This document shows positions 45,201 through 58,221 of a DNA stretch of 64,000 nucleotides, one piece after another. Below the pieces are notes generated by a model, which was not told the DNA's origin, did no database searches, and saw only the letters and a list, made by a program, of their open reading frames with translations. Origin of the DNA: Argopecten irradians. Lineage: Eukaryota > Mollusca > Bivalvia > Pectinida > Pectinidae. Location: NCBI RefSeq assembly GCF_041381155.1, contig NC_091139.1, positions 6,076,383 through 6,140,382 of the forward strand. The letters run 5' to 3'. Each line of letters starts with the position of its first letter. Positions within the stretch are counted from its first letter, which is position 1. The translations under genes were made by a program, and so were the position numbers.

Positions 45201-48030
45201 TGGAAGGATCATTTGAGGACGGTTTTCTATTGGACAAGATTGGAAGGATCATTTGAGGCCGGTTTTCTATTGGACAAGATTGGAAGGATCATTTGAGGAC
45301 GGTTTTCTATTGGACAAGATTGGAAGGATCATTTGAGGACGATTTTCTATTGGACAAGATTGGAAGGGTCATTTGAGGACGTTTTCTATAGGACAAGGCT
45401 TGAGGGATAATTTGAGGACGGTTTTATACAGGACAATGCTGGAAGGGCCATTTGAGAACGGTTTTCTATTGGACAAGATTGGAAGGGTCATTTGAGGACG
45501 ATTTTCTATTGGACAAGATTGGAAGGATCATTTGAGGCCGGTTTTCTATTGGACAAGATAAGATTGGAAGGATCATTTGAGGCCGGTTTTCTATTGGACA
45601 AGATTGGACGGATCATTTGAGGCCGGTTTTCTATTGGACAAGATTGGAAGGATCATTTGAGGACGGTTTTCTATTGGACAAGATTGGAAGGATCATTTGA
45701 GGACGGTTTTCTATCGGACAAGATTGGAAGGATCATTTGAGGACGGTTTTCTATTGTACAACATTGGAAGGATCATTTGAGGACGGTTTTCTATCGGACA
45801 AGATTGGAAGGATCATTTGAGGACGGTTTTCTATCGGACAAGATTGGAAGGATCATTTGAGGCCGGTTTTCTATTGGACAAGATTGGAAGGGTCATTTGA
45901 GGACGATTTTCTATTGGACAAGATTGGAAGGATCATTTGAGGACGGTTTTATATTGGACAAGATTGAAAGGGTCATTTGAGGACGGTTTTCTATTGGACA
46001 AGATTGGAAGGATCATTTGAGGACGATTTTCTATTGGACAAGATTGAAAGGATCATTTGAGGACGGTTTTCTATTGGACAAGACTGGAAGGATCATTTGA
46101 GGCCGGTTTTCTATTATACAAGATTGGAAGGATCATTTGAGGCCGGTTTTCTATTATACAAGATTGGAAGGATCATTTGAGGACGGTTTTCTATTGGACA
46201 AGACTGGAAGGATCATTTGAGGCCGGTTTTCTATTGGACAAGATTGGAAGGATCATTTGAGGACGGTTTTCTATTGGACAAGATTGGAAGGATCATTTGA
46301 GGCCGGTTTTCTATTGGACAAGATTGGAAGGGTCATTTGAGGACGATTTTCTATTGGACAAGATTGGAAGGATCATTTGAGGACGGTTTTCTATTGGACA
46401 AGATTGGAAGGATCATTTGAGGACGGTTTTCTATTGGACAAGATTGGAAGGGTCATTTGAGGACGGTTTTCTATTGGACAAGATTGGAAGGATCATTTGA
46501 GGACGGTTTTCTATTGGACAAGATTGGAAGGATCATTTGAGGACGGTTTTCTATTGGACAAGATTGGAAGGATCATTTGAGGACGATTTTCTATTGGACA
46601 AGATTGGAAGGATCATTTGAGGCCGGTTTTCTATTGGACAAGGCTGGAAGGATCATTTTAGGCCGGTTTTCTATTGGACAAGATTGGACGGATCATTTGA
46701 GGCCGGTTTTCTATTGGACAAGATTGGAAGGATCATTTAAGGACGATTTTCTATTGGACAAGATTGGAAGGATCATTTGAGGACGGTTTTCTATTGGACA
46801 AGATTGGAAGGATCATTTGAGGACGATTTTCTTTTGGACAAGATTGGAAGGGTCATTTGAGGACGGTTTTCTATTGGACAAGGCTGGAAGGGTCATTTAA
46901 GGACGGTTTTCTATTGGAAAAGGCTGGAAGGGTCATTTAAGGACGGTTTTCTATAGGACAAGATTGGAAGGATCATTTGAGGACGATTTTCTATTGGACA
47001 AGATTGGAAGGATCATTTGAGGACGGTTTTCTATTGGACAAGATTGGAAGGATCATTTGAGGCCGGTTTTCTATTGGACAAGATTGGAAGGATCATTTGA
47101 GGACGATTTTCTATTGGACAAGATTGGAAGGGTCATTTGAGGACGGTTTTCTATAGGACAAGACTGGAAGGGTCATTTAAGGACGGTTTTCTATTGGAAA
47201 ATGCTGGAAGGGTCATTTAAGGACGGTTTTCTATAGGACAAAGCTGGAACGGCCATTTGAGGACGGTTTTGTATAGGACAAGATTGGAAGGATCATTTGA
47301 GGCCGGTATGCTATTGGACAAGGCTGAAAGGGTCATTTGAGGACGGTTTTCTATGGGACACGGCAGAAAAAGTCATTTGAGGACGGGTTTCTATTGGATA
47401 AGGCTGGAAGGGTCATTTGAGGACTGTAGGAAAAGGCTGGAAGGGCCAGTTAAGGCGTTTTTTTTTTTATCGTACAAGGATTGAAGGGTCAGTTGAGGGC
47501 AGTTTTCTATCGGACAAGGGTGGAAAGGTCATTTGAGGGTGTTTTATATAGGACAAGGCTGGAAGGTTCAGTTGAGAACGGTTTTCTATAGGACAAGGCT
47601 GGAAGGCTCATATTGAGGACGATTTTTTATTGGACAAGAATGGAAGGCCCATTTGAGGATGGTTTTCTATTGGACAAGACTGGAAGGGTCATTTGAGGAC
47701 GGTTTTCTATTGGACAAGACTGGAAGGGTCATTTGAGGACGGTTTTCTATTGGACAAGACTGGAAGGGTCATTTGAGGACGGTTTTCTATTGGACAAGAC
47801 TGGAAGGGTCATTTGAGGACGGTTTTCTATTGGACAAGGCTGGAAGGGTCATTTGAGGGCGGTTTTCTATCGGACAATGATGGAAGGGTCATCTGAGGAC
47901 GGTTTTCTTTCGGACAATGATGGAAGGGTCATCTGAGGACGGTTTTCTACAAGACAAGTCTGAAAAGATCATTTGGGGGCGGATTTCCATAGGATAAGGC
48001 TGGAAGGATCATTCAAGGACGGTTTTCTTT
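42280..48030 (+). repeat. 5.7-kb minisatellite array, 40-bp unit, about 140 copies
   Basis: The consensus unit is GGAAGGATCATTTGAGGACG followed by GTTTTCTATTGGACAAGATT. Units carry variant sites (GGATCA/GGGTCA, GACG/GCCG, CGGTT/CGATT, GATT/GGCT). The two ends (before about 42550 and after about 47380) are more diverged than the middle. A marked three-unit block (CAAGGCTTGAGGGATAATTT and its neighbours) recurs at about 42552, 43231, 44509 and 45394. An identical long stretch at 43024-43233 recurs at 44302-44511, an offset of 1278 bp. The units contain TGA in every third frame, so the array is not coding. Confidence 0.95.
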
Positions 48031-50654
48031 AGCAAACCAACGTAATGAGAATGACCATTCTTAATATATACCGTACCGCTCACAACACGTCACAAATTCA
48101 CAAGTTCGCAATTTGTAGACTTGCCGTATAATTTTCTTCCGAAAAGACCTTTATATTTGTATGTGAAAAAAATAAATTTTCCTTGTGAATTTCATATTTG
48201 ATACAGTTCTAGTTTATTGCCAAGTAGGTAAGTGATATAAAGCAAGTAGATAAAATCCATTCACATGTTTTTAATAATCATGGAATTAGCAGTAATAGGC
48301 ACCAAATATAGCTCTAAAGACGACATCATTATCAGTCTAGAAGTCTTTTGAACTACGATATTGCAGCTATTCGTGTGGATGAAAGGGTTAGTATTGGGTG
48401 ATAAGGAAGATGAAATATATGAATTTCTTGAATATAGCCATCTATAGTTTGTAAAATGTTATTTGGAATAAAAATGCATTTTAGGCGATTGAGTTGGGTG
48501 GGAGTATATTTCCACGTGGCCGAATTGCCAACCTTGTCCTATCCTAGAATGAACAACTTTATAAAAATGCAAGCGCATGTGTACAGAAGGAAACCAATTG
48601 GTGTTATTTGTAAAGCGAAAATGAACAAAAAATATTAAAACGGCAAGGTCACCTTGCCACTAAGTGGTCGAGTGATATATTTTGATGTTTAAATGTCGCG
48701 CAAACATGCGTGCACATGCATTAAAACGAGTTTGACTGACATTAAGAGCATCGTGTGATACTGAACTAAATGTATACCGTATCCCAGATATCCAGCGTGG
48801 ACATGACAAATAGACAGTCGCAATTGACAGATGACTTGTCTCTGGAGCGTCTATGTATATAGCTAGTCTACAAAACTTGAGTACACTTTCGGAATCCACA
48901 TTAATTTGCTATACTGGTCGGTATACAGATTTTCTTGGTCAATGGAATTTAGTCAACCTCAGAATTATAAACCACTTCGCTATTAAACCACTTTCACTCA
49001 GACCCTTGCGTGCTTTTAGACTACAGTATAAGTTCGATTAAATTCCAAATCACTAACTTCCAAATCACTAACTTCCGCAACTTACAAGTTTACTTCAGGA
49101 ATAAAAAAAAACGTATACCCGGCTTATTACTGTATACCTTTGGGCAGCGTCAATATCCATATCGGAAAGTCTTCAGCTACAGCGCTAATGTACCTCTTTT
49201 TGGACCACTAAACTTGGAAAGGTTTGAAAAAAAAAGAATTTTTAGATCCTTATCAGAAGCTTAATTAGAGTACTTATAATATTCAGTATACCTGACGTTA
49301 CCAGTTCCTGTGAGGTATATTTTCGTAAAAAAAATGGTGCGATTTCAAATATATTGCAGACTTTAACAAATAAATAAATAAATAAATAAGAAGGTCACCA
49401 ATGCTTGTGATTCGAAAAAAATAACACATTTAATCAATGATCAAATATGTGTCGCCGAGAAGTCACCTTGGTACGTATTGACAATAAACTGGATAATATA
49501 TCTCTGTTTACTGGTCGCGTTGAGGCATGTTATTGGTTAAGTGTATATTGTTTTAACGGGATTACAATTTGTTATCAGAAAATGTACCTTGGCCTTGGTA
49601 TAAGTCGTACCGTATCACGGACGTAACATTTTTTGGCAGGCTGTAATTCCGTTCTAAATTGTATTTTATTGGCGGTCACATTTCTAACATACGTGAATTA
49701 ATACTTCTGAGCGTGCCAGCTTGTGTCTGAAAAGTCCATCAATGCTATTTGTTTAATTGACGTTATTGGATATTGTAAAATCAACGGGTTTTTTTTCAAT
49801 AAAAGTGTAATAAAAAAGGCATGATATGATATTTTGCATGCTTTAGCAGTCCTCCAGCAGAACCTCTAAATATTCATGTACAACGGGAATTAAATTGTTT
49901 GATATTCATTCGACACACATAGGAAATAAAGCTATTTACAAATCATGGACCACTAAGGGGTTAATATGTTGCCATACCAACCAGATACATCTAATAATAA
50001 CCGAAGGTGAAGTCAGAAGTTAGTATCTTAGATTAAACGATTCTTAATTTAGATAATAAGAAGGATGACTATAGAAGATCACCCTGCTGAACTCAATATT
50101 GGAAGGATAAGTCAGACATGTTAACCTTTGGTGAGCAAAAAGAGGTAGATTTTTGACTCAAAAGCGGTAGCATTAAACGCGGCATTTTTCGCGACGCGTC
50201 AGAGATATATAAATATCAATAATATGCAAAATAATTACAAAAACATATTTTGTTAACAAATTATGATTTAACTTTAATTATCACCATAGGCCTTGCATTG
50301 GTGGCTCATTTTGTATTTTTTAAATGTTAATTAAGGCTTATATTAAATTTAGAAGATGAAAAATGCCAATAAATACATTGTATACTTTTATTTCAATGCT
50401 ATTTATCACCTTTTTTAATTATACATTTTGTCTATTTGTTTTGGGGTTTTTTCACTTTTTTTTGTAATACATACTTGCCTCAGTTTCTTTTGATTTATGC
50501 AAGAAAAGTGCACAGGAAACATCGGGTCGATATTATTAGTTACACAGTTTGTTAGTGAAATACTCCAGGAAATAATTCGTCCTCGAGTATCAATAAGGTT
50601 AACAGCGATGCTTGTAAGGTTGGCTGTGTACCATTCCAGAGACCCTACATAAGC
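48031..50654. other. Intergenic DNA; nothing recognised
   Basis: An (AAAT)n run lies at about 49369-49388. No coding exon or dispersed repeat recognised; the short open frames match no family. Confidence 0.45.
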
Positions 50655-50752
50655 GCCAGTGTTTTAATCTCTGCCTCTGCTGGGAATCGAGCTCAGGACC
50701 TCTGGATCACTATCTATGTAGCCTGGCGCTCGAACGATTGAACTATATATAG
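50655..50752 (-). mobile_element. tRNA-derived SINE head, reverse orientation
   Basis: On the minus strand an A-box-like TAGTTCAATCGTTCGAGCG is followed about 35 bases later by a B-box-like GCTCGATTCCC. The spacing and sequence are those of a tRNA-like SINE head, unlike the 32990 family. An intact tRNA fold is not evident, so a tRNA gene is unlikely. Confidence 0.5.
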
Positions 50753-50885
50753 TTATATTGCAGCAAGCTACATTATCAAACACTATTTAAAATATCAGAG
50801 ACTGGATCGCTGCTTGACGTAATACTATAATGGGATATCATTTATAAACATACAGCTAGGAAAGTAACTCGCTTAGATCACAGGG

Positions 50886-50950
50886 ACCTGGCACGAATTT
50901 CTAACCAACAGTACATATATAGTACTATTGGTTAGAAATTCGTACCAGGT
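50886..50950. repeat. 65-bp near-perfect palindrome
   Basis: Arms begin ACCTGGCACGAATTTCTAAC and the right arm ends GTTAGAAATTCGTACCAGGT. Stems of about 29 bp surround a short ATATATA centre, with about two mismatches. It could be a foldback element core or a hairpin-forming transcript. Confidence 0.8.
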
Positions 50951-53599
50951 ACGTATACCTGTGGTTTAGATTGTCGGACTGGCACATGCCGTCGAAATTC
51001 ATCTCCTTAATGACTACATAGTAGTCCATGCCAGTGGAATAAATCAATATCATATCTTGCATGCAAATCAATGTTTACAGATACATGTATGTGCTGACCA
51101 AACTTAATTTATTTGCCTACACGTTGCCATTACGGAAAAATAACCTTGATGATATGGCAGAGATTTTGAAAGATAGGTTGACCGGAGGCTGTGAACTGTT
51201 ATTCTTGTAGAATAAGTCGTGATCAACAAGTGATGGCCGGAAATTATCTATTAGTGCCATTAAAATAAAGTACAATAAAATGCAATTTTAATGCAACTTC
51301 CGGCGCAAAAAAAGCGCGTGTTTACAGAAAAAATAACGAAAATACATGTGTTTTCCGTGCATTTAGTTGCGCAATTACGCAATATTTAAACCCATAATTT
51401 CCAAAAAGTAAAGTAAATATAACTTTACTACGAATATTTTGTTATTCGCATACTTTTTACCCATATATTTCGTCATTGCGAATATTTAACGTTAAAACAA
51501 CTATCAATTATTAGACCACTGCATAGGAAATATACACTGTATACATGTATACTTTTGTAAGTGAGTATTTGTGAGAATTGTACTTCTTTACGTGTAACAC
51601 AATGGCAAGATTACGTCAAAACAAAGTTTTTGAAGGTCGTTACAGTCTGTTAACTCCTGGTCCATGCTATTTAAAGTACATACTCTGTAGTGTAATACAA
51701 GTACCCCATGCACCATGTATATATATATACAGACGTACATGTCAACAGTCTTACCGCACTGTCAATTTGTCCTTATCCTTTATATTCTATGTAGTTTTAT
51801 TTCAACTTATTTCTTCTTATTATTTTTTGTAACTGTTCATTAAATCTGCATGGTTTATTTCATTAATGGATTCAAAACAAATTTGGCATGTTGATAGAAA
51901 ATTGTACAACCTTTCAGTTTATTATAATTAGTCTAGTTAAGTATAATTTCCCGTTGTGTAATTTTGGAGAAAATCGTGTCCTTTTAGCATGCAAAATTAT
52001 TTTTATCAACCTGTTGGTGAGAACAAAATAGGAAACAGTTTCATAAAATTATAATGATACACAAAAAATATTATTTTGGAAAACAAAACACCAGGAAACT
52101 AAGTATATATAATGATCTGGTATGACAGACAATTTTCTACCTAAACCTAAATTGATTTAACGAAATATAGTAAAACATTTACTTGATGATATAAAGAGAG
52201 AAGTAACAGTGCGGAAAGACTGTTGATCCGAAACTAGTGAAGAACAAAAACTCACCCTTCCAAGCCGAAAAGCCGGTCATCGTTTGTAAGTTTGTTTGTT
52301 TGACCAAATTTACATCCATCGTAGAAATGCGTGTATTCTGTAAGAATATGGAATGGGTATATTCTCCCACAAAGGGTAGCCTTGTTATGACAGATTGCGC
52401 GCGCGCTTAACTTTTGAACCGGAAGTACTGGAGAACAATTACATGACGTCATGAACTCATGCGGCGTAAATGTGACGTTCACTGTCGATTACGTCATCAA
52501 TTTTGACGTACGGTCGACGAACCTATGCTCCTATCACGGTGAAAATGCTTCTTCTGAGTAATATTTCGATGTCAGAGAAAAAAATAACCAATTCAATGTT
52601 GTCTAATTAAATATGGCTGAGAAAGACTCGGCTTGGATGTCACACCGGTACCCCCACTGCAGGGAAAGCTGTTACCAATATTTGTTAAACAGTAATATAT
52701 GAAAAAGTTATGTCAGCTTAAATTTTATATTCAGATACTTTAGTGCGTTCAGATGTTTAGACTTTGTTTAAAAACACAAACAAAAATGAATAGCAGAATC
52801 CTCTTTTGCACATATGACAGATATTTTCTTTGTTTTGTTTTACACACAGTAACGTTGCTTTCAAGAAGAAAAGCTTTGGTCATGTTGACAATACTTAACA
52901 TGCTGTACAGCATCATCAAAAAAAATAGCGATATTTTTAGAGATAATAGTTATAATTTATTGTAAACACAATAATGTTGACGTGTGCAATACACGTCCAT
53001 ATACATAGGCAATATTCCATGGATATCAATGACAAGTTGATGGACAAAAACATTATAGCAATGTGTTAAATGGAATGGTACACAAACATAGCCCTAACAA
53101 TAAACAAATATATTCTTATCAAAAACAAACATTTCAAGATGGATACCAAACAGGAAAAGCATCCACTTATATCTGTATCATACATGTAGACCATGCATCT
53201 TAATTAGCTGACCTTTTCAAATATCGGTACCTACGTGTGGTCTATTTCACTAGCACAATTTAACCATTTAATGTAAACCTATTAACTTACTTACCCCTGA
53301 AGACACAAATGAACTCTTCCATTTCGAAGAATGGAACAGTTCATTATGAATTTTCAGGGATGAATGAGTTGACGTTTTAGCAAATGTGATGATAGTCTCA
53401 TGACACGTTTTGTATCAATGAAAACTTCCATTAAAAGGTGTTAGGGTTTCATAAAACACATGTAAATTTACAGCAATATATATATCTGTAGCATCATAAT
53501 GGAGAGCTAGATTGTTCAAGTCGCCAATGTATCAACAGGTTTATTGAGTAAGAAATTACTTTATATATTACACACACTATTTTAGTTGCAAATCAAATT
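50951..53599. other. Intergenic DNA around the CRE/ETS island
   Basis: Apart from the CRE/ETS-rich stretch, only small inverted motifs (GGCCGGAAATT / AACTTCCGGC, about 51235-51305). No coding exon recognised. Confidence 0.4.
52385..52510. promoter_or_regulatory. Possible CRE/ETS-rich regulatory island
   Basis: Within 125 bp lie a GCGCGCGC run (52397-52404), an ETS-type CCGGAAGT, a perfect TGACGTCA (52444-52451) and three more TGACG/CGTCA half sites. The GC content is above that of its surroundings. No adjacent gene is identified on either strand. Confidence 0.3.
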
Positions 53600-53951
53600 T
53601 TAAAGATGCTCCACCGCTGACAAATGGTATTTTTTCACTATCAAAAAAAGGTCGGACGATTCAGTATTTTTCTTCAGTTCCAAAAGTTACTTACCTTACA
53701 CCATTACCATCTTTGAAAAGTTTGAGCTTCAAATTCTACTTCAATATAAAAATATAAGTAAATTTTAATTGCATCACGAAAAAATTCCTTGGCTCTATGT
53801 TCTATATAGAATGAAGTTCTACACAAAAAGCAAAATAATTATTTTATATTATTTTTTGTGTTAATTAGACATATATATACACGATTAAACACCAATGGTT
53901 GTTCAAATGATGAGTATCATTTATGGTCTGTCAGCGGTAGAGCATCTTTAA
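53600..53951. mobile_element. MITE family A, copy 3
   Basis: 352 bp with TTAA at both borders and ends AGATGCTCCACCGCTGACAA / AGCGGTAGAGCATCT. Same orientation as copy 2. Confidence 0.82.
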
Positions 53952-54711
53952 AAGTTATCAAAATTGACATCATCACATTAGAAATCTTTTCTCTATAATT
54001 TATTCAACTTTTTAGAAGTTTTTATTTATTCTTCTGAATAAAGCATATAGGGAAAATTACCATTAACGTTGTTATTATGGAAAAGAAAAACATTTTTTAG
54101 ACCAAGAGATATACTTTTTAGTCACAGCTTGATTCAATCTTGTCAGTGAATTGATGCGATTTTATTTGCTGTTACTAAAAATGAGTTTCCTTATAAACAT
54201 GCTTTACTGCATACTCATAAGAACCTACTATATCTGCATTTACAGTTTATTATATTAGAAATTGACATCACACACATAAAAAGTTTATTTTGGGAGACAG
54301 ATATGAATAAATATTTCAAAAAGCTACAAATTGCACAATGTGTAAAGAATTGGAATGTTTATAAGAAAGTGTTCACTGATATGCTTATGATATAGATATA
54401 TAATATAATTAACAAAGATGGTATTAAAAATCCTTATTTACATGAATACAAAGTGCAATATATCAACAAAGTAAAAAAATAACTAATATTATATATACAT
54501 TGTCATGTTATGTAAATAATCCATGCATCCTTGTATATTAATACATATTCTGGCATTTAACAAGGAGACCTTTTGGCAAAGTATTCATTGTAATAAGCAC
54601 ATGGAGACCATTCTGATTTATCAGTTACTTCCCTTTGTTTCAGTACATCTGCACTGACAGAGCAAAATCAAGGGAAGAAACTCTATATCAGAATGCATTA
54701 CTGTCCAGCTG

Positions 54712-55990
54712 AACCATTAAAAAATAGTTATTAATCCAATTAAAAACCCATGAATTTCATAAAACCATTAAAATTACCATTATATCTTGTATACACTTTA
54801 TTGATAGTACATCATCATTTTCTTTTTCATGGCCATCAATTCATTTACAAACAATTAATTAAGCATAAACACAACTTTACTTTTAATGTTTGGCCACTAT
54901 TTCATGCCAAAATACACCAAAAAATGGTGTAATTAATGGCCATTAGTTCTAGATGAAATATTTCTTTAATGGTCATTAAATGAAATAAGAAGTCATGTGA
55001 CTTCAATTTTCCCGCCAAAACAGACAAAATCAAAAATGGCTGCAGTTTCTGTTGAAGTGTTAGAGATTAAAATTTTATTCTTCATAAAATGTAAGTATTG
55101 ATAACTAGTGAAAATATGATGTTATTCTTAGATATCTTAAGGTAAAGATGAACACTTTCAGTTGATTTTAAATGTGTTCACAATTCTTTATTAACATGAA
55201 CTAGGGCACATACATATGTAGATATAATTACTAAGGTGTTCCTAAAATGCATGTAGTTTTTATTTCATGCATTTGTGAAACAAAGATATTATTGAATTCT
55301 TGTCAATATATATTATTTTTTAAAAGTATTAGTTTATTTTAGGCAAATGCTAATTATTTTATTTATAATGAAAGTAACAGCTGCAAAACTGGTATCTCAA
55401 AGATGGTGTAATCACTTATGTACTACTCGGTATATTTCATACAATATTCATGTATGCTTGTTGATACTAATTTGAATTCAGTCCCAAATAAGACTTGATG
55501 GCCATAAATTTCTAGGTATGATTTTCAGTTTATTGCAATTCATGGTCATAAATAAGAGCACATTTATTTTTTTTCATGGCCATCAACAGTGCCAAATTGC
55601 AAATTTAAATAACATGAAAGTAAATGTTAATGGCTATGAGAACTTCATTCAGCAAAAAATGACTGTTAAAGGGTACCATAATTAATGGCATATTATAAAG
55701 GTAATGGCCATGTTTCAAAACTAATTAATGGCCATTAGTGGTTATCTTCTGGTTAAGTAATTACCATTAAAATTAGTTTAATTAATGGCCAATGATATGG
55801 TTCATTGTCATTAAATTGGAGTGCATTAAATTAATGGCTATCACTTTTCTATTATTTAATGGCCATCGAACTAATCTATCATTTTCAACACCTTAAAATA
55901 AAGGTCATTAATATTATTCCATGGTCATTTAATGGAGATTAAAAGGGACCGTAATTAATGGGTGTATTTTCCATTAATATTTAATGGTTG
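54712..55990. repeat. 1.3-kb block studded with TTAATGGCCATTAA-like motifs
   Basis: At least ten full or partial copies of the palindrome TTAATGGCCATTAA (for example about 54934, 54966, 55678, 55722, 55782, 55855, 55905) are scattered through the block. Its ends are roughly complementary (AACCATTAAAAAATAGTTAT at left, AATATTTAATGGTTGGTTT at right). It could be a TIR element. It surrounds the possible first exon at 55036-55090. Confidence 0.55.
55036..55090 (+). CDS. Possible first coding exon, MoaD/MOCS2A-like start (speculative)
   Basis: ATG at 55036 in the context AAAAATGGC is followed by 18 codons, MAAVSVEVLEIKILFFIK, and a strong GTAAGT donor at 55091. Just upstream (about 55007-55020) is TTTTCCCGCCAAAA, a consensus E2F site. 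The IKILFF-K stretch resembles the first strand of MoaD-type small sulfur carriers (compare IKVLFFAK), which would suggest a MOCS2A-like molybdopterin synthase small subunit. No following exon was found before 64000. The match is too short to be firm. Confidence 0.25.
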
Positions 55991-56334
55991 GTTTGGCTAG
56001 TAGTGATAATGAAAATTATACTTGCTAGACATCTGGTCATCTTGACAAGATATATACATGATCCAGAGAGATACTTAACGTAAACTGGCCCTTTGTCTTC
56101 ATTTACTCCTCAAGAATTATGTGAAATCTCTCTAAAATAAAGTCGGAACAGTTCGTTTCAAAATTTCAGTCGCTATCAATGTATTTCTTAGTAGGGGAGA
56201 TAATCCAGTGTGCTCTGATACATGTAAGTTGTTTGCTCTGGTAGACAAGCAAAAAAGTCTGCATATCATGTAGCCAAAAAAAAAAAAGAAAAAAAAAATT
56301 CTCTCATGTATTTCATTTAAGTCAACAGTTTACT

Positions 56335-56465
56335 GGGGCATGTGTATCTTGGGTCCAGTGCATTTTACCTTGACTCAAGTGTATGTGTATTTTGGGTCCA
56401 GTGCATGTGTACCTTAGGTCAAGTGCATGTTTGGGTCTAGTGTATGTGTACCTTAGGTCATGTTG
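56335..56465 (+). repeat. Short degenerate tandem repeat, about 24-bp unit
   Basis: About five units built on GGGTCCAGTGCATGTGTACC with TTAGGTCAAG-type spacers. Confidence 0.6.
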
Positions 56466-56622
56466 TTAAAATTCCACATAAATGTATCCTGCTATCTTTG
56501 ATGTACAAAATACAATAATCACATAAAAAATGGAACATAACCTGAACATGATATACAGTATTGATCCCCCAAATTTACAACATGATTTATTATACAAAGT
56601 AGTAAATGTATACATACATATA

Positions 56623-56785
56623 TATACAGCATAACTTGTCTAACCCGAATGTCATAGGACCAGCATATTTGGTCTATATAGCTGGGTTTCTGGATTATAC
56701 AGGTTTAAATCAATATAAATTAATAAGGATACACAAGGTTCTGGGTTAGGCAAGGGCTGGTTTTAACAGGTAACACTGTGCCAGT
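56623..56785. mobile_element. Possible pogo/Tigger-type MITE
   Basis: The left end CAGCATAACTTGTCTAACCC and the right end GGGTTAGGCAAGGGCTGG plus TTTTAACAGG are rough complements. The style (AACCCGAATGTCATAGGACC) is that of pogo-type ends, and TA dinucleotides flank it. Divergence is high. Confidence 0.4.
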
Positions 56786-57366
56786 CTTCACAGAGGGAAT
56801 ACAGAGTTGTGAGGTTTGATGAAATTGTCATTGCGTGAAGTAATGTTATGTAGGGCGGACACAACAAGGAACCTTTATACAGAAGGTACTCATATTTCAT
56901 AATGAAATTCATAGTATATGTATTGATGTTGGTGAAACTAGCACTAAGTATATATAGATACAGTTGTGGATATACAATTTATCAATATTTTCTGATCAAA
57001 TGAAGCATACGATCGTTAATTGCTATTAAGATTACAGCCAAGATATTTAGGCACAAATGGTGAGAGTAAAGTCCAGTCCAATGCATAATGAGTATAAGAA
57101 AATAAGTTGGTTACGGTACACTAGGACGAGGCTTACAGCTTCAGTGGCTAACACTTAGATCCAAAATTATTGCAAAGAGTTTGAACCAACGGATTAAATA
57201 ATTCCAGGATTTAATGTAACAATTTTTTGAAATGTTGAAAATTCTAATTTAAGTCTGATAAAATAAGCCATTCCTGACCTCAATCATTTAGTAAGCTCCT
57301 GCTGCAATTTTTGACAAAGGGGGAACTAACTCTGACATGTACTCTAACACAGAGAATATATTCAGC

Positions 57367-57717
57367 TTAAGATGCTCCACTGCCGACGGAGCATAAACAA
57401 TACTCATCATTTGAACAATTATAGGTGTCTAATCGTGTATATATATGTCAAAAAATAATATGAAATAATTCATTTTGCTTTTGGTGCATGTGCAATCAGT
57501 ACTTCATTCCATATGGAATTTAGTGGCACAGAAATTTTTTCAGGATGCAATTGATTATTTTCAAAATTTTTTAATCTTAAAATTAGAAGCTCAAACTTTT
57601 AAATGGTTGTAAATGTGTAAAAGTAAGTAACTTTTGTAACTGAAGTAAAAGACTTATTTGTCTACCCCTGTTTTTTATTGAGAAAAATGCCATTTATCAG
57701 CGGTGGAGCATCTTTAA
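57367..57717. mobile_element. MITE family A, copy 4
   Basis: 351 bp with TTAA at both borders. Same interior as copies 1 and 5. Confidence 0.82.
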
Positions 57718-57954
57718 TCTAGAGAGTTATCTATCCAAAGATTACAGATATTGTAGCATGACAATAAATTTATATTTAATACATTTAGATATTGTACCGT
57801 GACAGTTTAATTATTCACAAGTTGTGGCTTGACCCATTAAACAATGTACAGCAGTTCATTTCTATTTAGAGGGTGAATAATCAATAATAATATTGAATTG
57901 ATATTTCAATGCCTATGGCTGAATAATTCAATTTTGCTTGTTACGAGCATTTTC

Positions 57955-58055
57955 ATTGGCTTAAAAATTTACTTTATCAGCCCATAATGGAAAAATGGCG
58001 TCGCTGTTTGTAACGATGCTTCTGATTGGCTGAGATGACGGCGTAATGATTTCAT
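57955..58055 (+). repeat. Dispersed repeat shared with the NXPE introns
   Basis: TTTACTTTATCAGCCCATAA, ATGGCGTCGC, GTTTGTAACG and CTGATTGGCTGA are present in reverse at about 12806-12893, and in part at 1048-1105. It is a dispersed family with unknown borders. Confidence 0.6.
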
Positions 58056-58221
58056 AGACATAGATTATGCACGACTATATTTTGTTCCTGTGTAGAGATG
58101 GCGAGGATGGCATTTATTTGAGCATATACAAAACCATATAACATTTCATTCTAAATTGAAAGACCATTGGTTATGAAAGATTTTTAGCAATCAAGCTGAA
58201 TGTCAAAACAGCTATTCCATC

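Noticed and set aside
42353-46780. Repeat protein encoded by the 40-bp array
   Set aside because: Forty is not a multiple of three and the ATTTGA segment creates a stop in each three-unit cycle.
42280-48030. CRISPR array
   Set aside because: Units are contiguous without unique spacers, the organism is eukaryotic, and no cas-like gene is present.
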